NCBI GenBank assembly: GCA_037176705.1 | Contig: CM073894.1 | Span: forward strand, 31,145,501 to 31,209,500 | Source of the DNA: Molossus alvarezi | Lineage: Eukaryota; Chordata; Mammalia; Chiroptera; Molossidae | Length of the DNA stretch: 64,000 nt | Direction of reading: 5' to 3' | Shown here: one piece after another, positions 56,301-64,000 of the stretch | Layout of the letters: each line of letters begins with the position of its first letter | Numbering within the stretch: the stretch's first letter is position 1 | Made by a program: the position numbers and the translations under genes | Notes under the pieces: model-generated | Databases searched by the model: none | What the model saw: the letters and a program-made list of their open reading frames with translations, nothing else | Told to the model about the DNA's origin: nothing

Positions 56301-57029
56301 AAGATGATCAGGAGCTTCAGTGCTGGGGGTTTTGTTTGCTTCTTTGTTTTGGGGTCGAGATTTATGGAAATATACGACAGAAGAAAAGGGCTGAGCAGAG
56401 AGAGTCAAGTTAGTTTTGCCTTTATGGTTTAGAAATAAGAGCATACTTTCAAAATAGAAGCTAAAAGAAAAAGAAATATTGAGGTAAAATCTTAATTGAT
56501 ACAGGATGATTGTTAATTTACATCTGCAGTCAAGACCAAGCATATGACAAAATTACAAAATAATTGATTTTCTCCTGGTGACTAAACTACAGCTCTGCTA
56601 GGTATACTCACCATTTATACCAGGTGCCCTGAAATTCAAGCTACCAACCGTGCTCTGCCCTGACAGTATCCTTCAGAACGGCTTGTGCTTTGGTTCTCAA
56701 CCAATCCCATCTCTTCTACTTTGTGCTCCATTGCTTCTCACTTAGTGGTTGATGGAAAGCAATCTGATGAGCTAATTCTTACTAAGGTTTAATTACTTAA
56801 CAGCTTGATTATTAAATCTCCAAGGGTATTTGGATTTTGAATAGAATACTCTAGGATGTTAAAAGTCTTAATTCAATAGAATTAATTAGTGGATTTTTTA
56901 GTGGGGAAGACATTTGACTGGGACAGGAAAGATGACAGAGGAAAGTAATTTAGTAACACTTCATATTTTTAAGAAACCACAAGCTCAAGTAGAAACAGTA
57001 TTATATAGAGAGTTAAAATTCCATATAGG
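56301..57029. other. Non-coding stretch, nothing recognised
   Basis: No repeat family or gene is recognised. Confidence 0.4.
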
Positions 57030-57190
57030 CTACTATTTATATGGTTACTGTTGGCAAATCACATTGTCCTTGAGTCCAGTTTTCTCATCTTTATAATAGA
57101 AATAATAATAGTTATGCTACCAAGAGTTGGCAGCATCAAATGAGTAGTAGGTAGAAGTTCTTTGTAAAGTTCAAATGAATAGTATTATTA
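57030..57190 (+). repeat. MIR SINE fragment
   Basis: TGGCAAATCACATTGTCCTT, CAGTTTTCTCATCTTTATAA, TAGAAATAATAATAGTTATG and CATCAAATGAGTAGTAGG follow the MIR core and 3' half in order. Confidence 0.65.
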
Positions 57191-57768
57191 ACTCATTCCG
57201 AAAAATATTTAGATTTATATGCATTAAAATGATATTTTATTTCCAATTTTTTCTTCATTCAATCAAGTACCTGTAAGAACATCTACTAGAGAATTGACTG
57301 ATTTTGTAAATAATGGAGTTTATGAGTTTACTAAATATATTGTTGGTGTCTCAAGATTCTTAACAAATCAACAAAACATAAAAAGAGAAACCTGTAAGCA
57401 ATAACAAATTAAATGATAATATATTATGGATCTAAGACTGGTTCTAGGAAGAATAATGACAAATTAATTAATTTTAAAGATACCAAAGCAAACAAACAAC
57501 CAAACAACAACAACAAAAAAATGGAAGTTTAAGTTGTTTACAGAATCAAAAGATCTGGATATATGTAGACGTATTACTTAGCATATCTGGTATAATTAAC
57601 ATATAACAATAAGAAAAGTAAATAGTTAAATACTATTTTCAAACAGGACAAAAGATTTCAGCATCAATGCACAATTATAGATAGAATAAAGTGATATAAT
57701 CCATTGGACACTTTGGGAGTACCTATCAATTTTTAACATGTATGTATGACCCAATAGTTAGTTTTAGT
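57191..57768. other. AT-rich non-coding stretch
   Basis: Nothing is recognised before the (TTTG)n tract. Confidence 0.4.
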
Positions 57769-57987
57769 TTTGTTTGTTTGTTTGTTTGTTTTTACAAGTA
57801 AAAGTTTATTAGAAAGTCACAGAGGTAGAAGAGAGCCAGCTAGACTTCATGGGCTCAGGAAATAAGTTACAGAGGCAAAAGAAGGATTCTTGGAGTTTAG
57901 GAGGAAAACAGGCAAATAAAATGCGCCTGGGGGAATGTGAGGGGTAAAGGTGGGGACAAACTCCAGAGAGAGTACACAGGGAGGTGT
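57769..57987 (-). other. 3' end of a retroposed transcript or LTR, minus strand
   Basis: On the minus strand a polyadenylation signal AATAAA (complement at 57806-57811) lies about 14 nt before an A-rich tail that becomes (CAAA)n (57769-57797). Upstream the minus strand reads CTGGCTCTCTTCTACCTCTG and TTTTATTTGCCTGTTTTCCT. This could be the end of a processed retrocopy or an ERV LTR. The VES at 57988 cuts it on the other side. Confidence 0.4.
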
Positions 57988-58217
57988 AATTTTTTAAAAA
58001 ATCCTTACCTGAGAATATATATTTTTAAAATTGATTTTAGAGAAGGGAAGGAGGAGAGAGAGAGAGAGTGAGAGAGAGAAGCATTAATCAGTTACCTCTT
58101 GTATGCATGTAGACTAGGGATGGAACCCACAACCTAGATATGTGCCCTGACTAGGATTTAAACTCACAGCTCTTTGGTGTATGGGATGACACTCCAACAA
58201 ACTAAACTAACTGATTA
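57988..58217 (-). mobile_element. VES SINE
   Basis: Reverse copy: AATCCTTACCTGAGAATATA, GA-rich tract (58050-58080), GGGATGGAACCCACAACCTA, ATGTGCCCTGACTAGGATTT, with a diverged head. Confidence 0.85.
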
Positions 58218-58914
58218 GAGCAGAGAAGCTTGATTTTAATAGTAATTATTTAGAAACGTGAATATATATCTGTAGAGAAATGTTTACAAAAACTGGAAAA
58301 GAGAGAATGTGTCAGGTAAATTATGAATCCCAAGAAAAGATAGTGATGGTAAAAGAACAGCTACCTCATAGAAGAGCTCATGGTTTCTATGGCAGAGGAT
58401 AGTGCTTGTGAGAATATTGAAAAATGTATGCAACTGAGGATCTCCACAAATAACAATAAGGAAATCATGGAAGATAGGAGACAAAACAGAGAAAATTGGA
58501 TAAATGTTTTCATTTGCATGAAAAGGGATTTGTGGATTAAAGATTCAATAAGCATGAGGATAAGACCTATTCCAAAAACTAAATAATGATTTTTCAGGTA
58601 TCTATTGTTGTTTACATTTAGATATGTTCTAAGACATATTGTGATTTATTTCTTTGATTTGTTAGACTGGTAGATCAAAGAAATATCGCACACGTCTGAT
58701 ATTTTCATGCACATAAAGTGGTAGGACAAATCTCCACGATTCTTTGGGATTACCAGAGGAGTAGGGTGTTAATAATCACTTAGAAAACTTTTCTGGAATA
58801 TGAACAGTGGACATAGAGGATCAGCTAATAGAATGGGCAGAATGTACGCAACAGAGAGAAAACAGGTAGTGAGCTGGAGACTAAACTTTGGATTCAAAAC
58901 TGATTATAAATCCA
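58218..58914. other. Non-coding stretch, nothing recognised
   Basis: A 68-codon plus-strand frame (58380-58586) and its antisense frames have no recognised motif. Confidence 0.4.
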
Positions 58915-59070
58915 GGTTCAGAAACGTCCTACCTGTTTGATCTTCGACCAATTTTGTGTTTAATCCCTCCATGCTTTGCGCTTTTTCTTATGTCATTTGA
59001 GAATTCAAATGATGCCTACATTAAGGTTGTTGGGAGAATTAAATAGGAACTAAATAAAAGGTTCTTAGTC
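58915..59070 (+). repeat. MIR SINE fragment
   Basis: GTTTGATCTTCGACCAATTT, TTTAATCCCTCCATGCTTTG, ATGATGCCTACATTAAGGTT and GTTGGGAGAATTAAATAGGA keep the MIR order. Confidence 0.65.
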
Positions 59071-62000
59071 AAATTGCAAGCATCGTGTATTAACCTAAAT
59101 ACACAGAAGATGTAATTAATTAAAAACATCTAGGCAGAGAGTAAAGTCATTTTACTTTTTATTTTTTTATTTTTTGTTGAGCATCCAGGGTAGCAGCAGC
59201 AGAGACAGAAGACATTGAAGTTACCATAGAATTTAATTCTGCTGTAAGGAGGGAAGGAAGCTCTTCCACCAGAAGGATGACAAGCACAAAGCATCTCCAA
59301 CTGGGTTAAAACATATAGTAGATGAGACAATAAAGCTATAGAATATCTGCAGAAACTCTTTTTTTCCCCTTAAGAGGCTTGCTGTATGTCTTCTCAATTT
59401 TCCATTGAACATTTTCTTCCTGTGTACTTAAAATAAATCTCGAATATCTAAAATAGTTCAGAATACGTGTTTCTGTCTCCTAAGGGAGCTCATAACTACA
59501 ATAAAAACAAAAAATTAATTTTTCAAAACTAAAATAATAAAATAAATCAATAGCGGTTAAATGTAATGCTGCCACAAATTTAAGCAAGATAACCAACTTA
59601 TTGTACCTTGTTTGTTTGTTTGTTCTTCATCGGTAGATAAAGTTCAAAGACTATAATAAAAATAAAATGCCTAGTGTGTTTCTTGGCTAACAATGAACAA
59701 TCACGAAAATATGATTATCATAATTATCAGACGAGGAAATTTAGTAAACATTTAGTATTGGAACAAATAATTCATTAGAACAAAATTTAAATATTGGACT
59801 CAGTGGCATGTGCTTTATGATCCAAAAAAATAAAAACACCATGAAATAGATAGTGGGATCTTATGTTGCATTACATACAAGTACTGTGTTTCCATGAAGA
59901 TAAATAATAGTTTTACTTTATATAGTTACCATCTAGAGGACTTCGTTCTGAGAGTAATATTTTTAGAGAGACCTGAATAAACTATGAATATGGTAAAGAA
60001 GATAATGCAATTGGTAACTTTTGATTTGAAAAAGATAAATATCTAAAATTGTTACTCTTCACATATTTAGAGTCAGCCTGCTTGAGATAAGTAATGTATG
60101 AGTATTCGGTGGGGAAGTTGTTAGATTTTGAATCAAATTTTGCTTTAAAAAAATCAGATTTTGAGCAAAAATATGAGCAGATATGATGAAGATGACTCGT
60201 CTGATAAATCAGTGATATGTTTTAAGCATTAGAATTTTAATTTTTGAGCCGCTTTTAGTGATCTTTAATTTAGACTAGACGTGAGGAGGAAAATACACAG
60301 CGTGGTTGTCATCAGCCTCCCACCCTGGAACTGGCATGATTCTCCATCCGCCCAGCACTCTTCCTCACTGGCTAATACATGGTTTAATCTATAATCTTGA
60401 TAGAGTCCTTCAAATTGTATTTTAAGTAGCCACTGCTAATCAATTAGTGTGCCATTCCTGCGAGGTGGTATTGGAGGTCCTATACATTCTAATACCTCAT
60501 TATATTAATGTTAGAATTGCATTTTATCATCTAGAATAGAGGGGGTTATGTCCTCCATTTTCTTATATAAAAGTAAAGAGAGTCACATTTTCAACCAATG
60601 TTGTAATGTCTATTTCTACCATAAATAATGTTGATATAATCCTCAAATCTCAACAGAATCACCAGATGGTATATTTTCTAGACAACTCAAATTTATAACA
60701 ATGTATTTTTACATTTTGCAAAACAACATAAAGCATAAAGCCTAATAATAAGATCTGAATTCTGCAAATACTAGACAAATCTGCAAGTATAACATTCTTC
60801 TCTCCTAGCGAACATCCTGTGAATTCATAAATATTTACATATTACAAGTTATAATTATGTAGCACTGGGGAAAAGGGAAATGTAAGTGTATATTTATATC
60901 TACAGGAATATAAAAGAACATTCATAAATTACAAATGTGCATTGTTCTAAGAAGGGTACCTACTGAGCTTTTGTATCTTAAGGCCAATACATATGACAAG
61001 TTTCCACATCCCTTCCTCAGTGGAATAAAACATTATAATTGTAAGTTTGAATGACTATTGATTGCTTATTATAGTTTCTATTAATAGTTGTAAATGATTA
61101 TGTATGAGCACATCATTTTAGGTATTTGATAATGTAGAAAGAAAAGACTGTATTGCTATAAGGATAATCCTCCTTAAGAAACTGACAAGCATTTTTATAA
61201 AAAATACTGCAAAGTATGCATTTGCCTTTAAACAATTACCAAAAATAGTGCAGCTAAATGTAATCTTGTTACTGCTTTTTGTGTATTGGCTGACTTTCCA
61301 CAGTAAATTCTATATCATAGATCAGGCTCCACACTAACAAAAGTCTGCTAAATAAAATAAGATTTAAGTTGAGAAATCTGTTGTGCCTGTGCGTTTTCAG
61401 TTATCCCTGAGCTTTAAAAAGTAAACACTGAGAAATGTTTTCTACACTTTTGCATTATGTTTTCCAAAAAATTTACATTCTTTTTTTTTTATCATTTTTA
61501 TACTTCCCTTTTCTTATTATTTTTACTATAAAATATTCCAACTGCTTAATTACTTCATAACTACATTGTTATGCATATCTCTGCAGGTACATATATAAAT
61601 GAGAGTAAATTCAGCTCCTAAATAGTCTAATCTCTGAGGTTGAAGCCCTTATGTAGCAGTGACCTCCAGACATCTGATCAAATTTTGGGTTACTTACTAG
61701 CCATAATCAAATATATTCTCATCTCTTATTTGAACAAATCATACAGAAATTGAATACAATTTTTTTTATGAACACTAGCAATATGTTCACTTCTCTGATA
61801 ATTTTGACATTAAAATTCCATCTTAATAATCCCATCCTTCAGGCTTTGCAGACTCTTAAGGTATTAAAGCAAAAATTATCCTAAGCAGTTAGATTATAAT
61901 GTATTTAAAGATTAGACATTTCATGTTGAATATTAACTGCTCCACTTCCCAGGAAAAGAAGACTATGCTGATTTTCTTCTATAATTTATACAATTCAAAG

Positions 62001-62587
62001 GCCAGCTATCCAAGTTTCAAACTATGTTACAGGAAAACATATTTTAAAATGGACTTGAATGCCGCATAGAGTTTCAAATGTATATGTGATGAATGTCATA
62101 TTAGGTAAATTGAAAATATTTGCAACAATTATTTAATTTTACTTCATGATAACATAGTGTTTAAAAAAATTGACTATGAGAAATATCTTTACAGATAAAA
62201 AATAATTAACTAAAATAATCAACTTCTCTATTTAAAAAATAACTATGCATTCTGTTAACCCTAGGTAATAAGTAAGCTATTTATTGAGTATACACTTTAT
62301 TATATGGAATAAAATAAATACAAGAAAATGCAAATTAACAGATGAGAAAATGACCTATTGTATAGTTTCTCAGACTGAAAAGGACAATGATATTTTATCT
62401 ATTACATTTTCCTATTCTGGAGATTCTGCATGTGACCGTTTCATAAGAAGAAAAGCCTGTTCTATTTTATATCTCTCCAAAGAAAAAAAAAATTGATCTG
62501 ATTTATAAACTGTGTTTTTTCCTTATGGTCATGTTGCTATAACATATGAACCTTCAGTATGAACCTTCACATACAATTCAAAGAAAA
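59071..62587. other. Long repeat-poor non-coding stretch
   Basis: About 3.5 kb with no repeat family that I recognise, AT-rich, and no convincing open frame. 60.24-60.49 kb has higher complexity with an AATCAATTAG site. A 66-codon minus-strand frame (59130-59330) ends in an A-rich tract in its own sense and could be a retrocopy tail, but there is no polyadenylation signal. Confidence 0.45.
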
Positions 62588-62900
62588 AAGACGCTGTCGA
62601 CGGAATGTTTGTTCCTCGCCCCTCAGATTCGTGTATTGAAACCTTATACATGAATTAGGCCATGAGAGTGGAGTCCTCATGAAGGGGATCAGTGCCCTAA
62701 TAAAAGAGACCCCAAGGAGCTTCCTTACTGTGTGAGGACACAGAGGGAAGGTGTCTATGAACCAGGAAGTGGGCCCTCACCAGGAAATGCTGAAGCCTTG
62801 ATCTTGGGCAGCCTCGTGAACGTGAGCAGTGTATTTCTTTTGTTTATGAGCCATCCCAATCTATGGCATTTTGTTACAGCAGCCAGAATGGACTAAGAAA
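62588..62900 (+). mobile_element. MLT1 LTR (ERVL-MaLR), plus strand
   Basis: GGAATGTTTGTTCCTCGCCC (start), GGCCATGAGAGTGGAGTCCT, GGGATCAGTGCCCTAATAAA, TGTGAGGACACAGAGGGAAG, CTTGATCTTGGGCAGCCTCG, TTTGTTACAGCAGCCAGAAT, GGACTAAG. It lacks the middle of the 5' half. Confidence 0.9.
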
Positions 62901-63604
62901 ATAAGCTTGAAAATTAATAAAAGGCCTGTTTCCAGTAGCCTAATTTTGTTTCTATCACTGCTAATCAAACAAGAGGAATAAGAATAACTTAGAAATGAAT
63001 AGAAATATCTACAACATATACACTTTTACACAGTATATGATAATGCCATTGTCTTAATTTGTACCCATTACCAAATAATTTCTACTTACCAAACTCCATT
63101 TCCTACTCAAAAAAGATGATTCCTCATATTTTTTGTGTATGCATGTATATAAGATTATTTCATTTTAGATTGACTTGACTTTGTTTGAAGTGTTAATTGC
63201 ATTATCTTCATTTGGACTCTACTAAAAGTAAATTCCAGATTAGATTTGCAGTGTAGGTTGTTTATTTGAGAGGTCATAACAGGAAGCATATGCCCAAGAA
63301 TGAGAAAGCCAAAGCTGAGAGAGGTGCAGTTTTCTGACTGTGTGGCAAGCTACTCTAAAAGTATTGGCCTGTTGAAAATTGATGATGATGGCATGTTTAA
63401 CCTTATTAAAAGTTTTATCTATCTATTGACATAGCATTATGACCTCTGTCATAATGAATTATATCACTACACTTTTAGCTATTGAAACAATCTAAATTTT
63501 TTAGTTAGAAACTATTCGAATGTGATGTGGTTCACATGTAACCCATAACTGGGTTGGGATTGCTAATATATGAAGATTACTTCTTGCATGTTCATAACTG
63601 AGTT
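62901..63604. other. AT-rich non-coding stretch, nothing recognised
   Basis: No repeat or gene is recognised. Confidence 0.45.
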
Positions 63605-63615
63605 TAGTTTGTCAC

Positions 63616-63828
63616 GTTTTAAAAATACGTTTTTAATGATTTTTTAGAGAGAGATAGAGAGAAAGGTAGAAACATTAATGTGAGAGAGAAATATTGATTG
63701 GCTGCCTCCTGCACGCCTCCTTCTGGTGATCAAGCCTGTGACACAGGCATGTGCCCTGACTGGGAATCAAACCCAGACCTCTCAGACTATGGGATAACAC
63801 TCAAGCCACTGAGCCACACTGGCCAGGC
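63616..63828 (-). mobile_element. VES SINE with 11-bp TSD
   Basis: Reverse copy: GATTTTTTAGAGAGAGATAG, TTGGCTGCCTCCTGCACGCC, GGGAATCAAACCCAGACCTC, GCCACTGAGCCACACTGGCC. TAGTTTGTCAC is repeated at 63605-63615 and 63829-63839. Confidence 0.95.
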
Positions 63829-64000
63829 TAGTTTGTCACTTTGTATTTTACTGCTCCTTATTTGAATTGGTGTCAAATTGAGTTAACCTCACAAAAATGA
63901 GTTGATCCATTCTTTTTTTTTTTTCTATTCCTAGAAAAATTGGTAGAACTCACTCTTAAATTTGTCTATGCCTCAGCATTTTCTTATGGGAAGGTTTTTT

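Noticed and set aside
56094..56543. 149-codon minus-strand open frame
   Set aside because: It partly overlaps an L2-like patch, and its low-complexity start (FSFSFYFESMLLFLN) looks like chance.
1..64000. CRISPR arrays, operons and bacterial promoters
   Set aside because: The repeat content and composition are those of a mammalian nuclear genome. The regular repeats are microsatellites and dispersed transposons.

Overview
The window is mammalian nuclear DNA, AT-rich and densely packed with interspersed repeats, and I find no intact host protein-coding gene in it. The best clue to the organism is about 24 copies of a tRNA-derived SINE whose head reads GCCCTGGCCGGTTTGGCTCA and whose tail is CT-rich. 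That is the VES family of bats. Together with L1 elements whose 3' ends match each other, it points to a bat, most likely in Yangochiroptera. I see no Helitron or piggyBac copies, which argues weakly against a vesper bat such as Myotis, but 64 kb is too little to place the family. The window looks like intergenic or deep-intronic sequence.

Layout: 0.5-1.05 kb holds a possible decayed retrocopy on the minus strand. 4.4-5.95 kb is a plus-strand L1 3' part split by a VES. About 6.08-6.44 kb looks like a solo LTR. 9.2-10.1 kb is an older L1 split by a VES. 10.28-12.94 kb is a complete but dead hAT DNA transposon with terminal inverted repeats, a target-site duplication and a broken BED/hATC transposase. 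15.4-17.5 kb is a minus-strand L1 with a VES inside. 18.35-20.67 kb is a deep nest (an L1, holding a short L1 and a VES that holds another VES, plus a third VES). 20.9-22.5 kb holds a VES-in-VES pair and two L1 pieces. 25.6-26.3 kb is a run of three minus-strand VES copies. 27.1 and 29.4 kb carry two copies of one mariner-type MITE. 31.6-38.1 kb is a full-length-structure L1 on the minus strand (5' UTR, ORF1, ORF2, 3' end, 14-bp TSD) with a second L1 inserted in its ORF1. 38-64 kb holds more VES copies, three MLT1 LTRs, L2, MIR, MER5A and L1M remnants, and a rearranged L1 at 44.9-45.4 kb with an inverted end.

The only recognisable protein-coding material is transposon-derived: the hAT transposase and L1 ORF1p/ORF2p. 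All are broken by stops and frameshifts, so no autonomous element remains, though the better-preserved VES copies (44.46, 53.36, 18.70 kb) look recent. Nothing here forms a convincing new biological system. The most useful signals are insertion histories readable from target-site duplications, a possible 141-bp phase-0 exon at 23.05 kb, and an unidentified pseudogene-like stretch at 0.5-1.05 kb.
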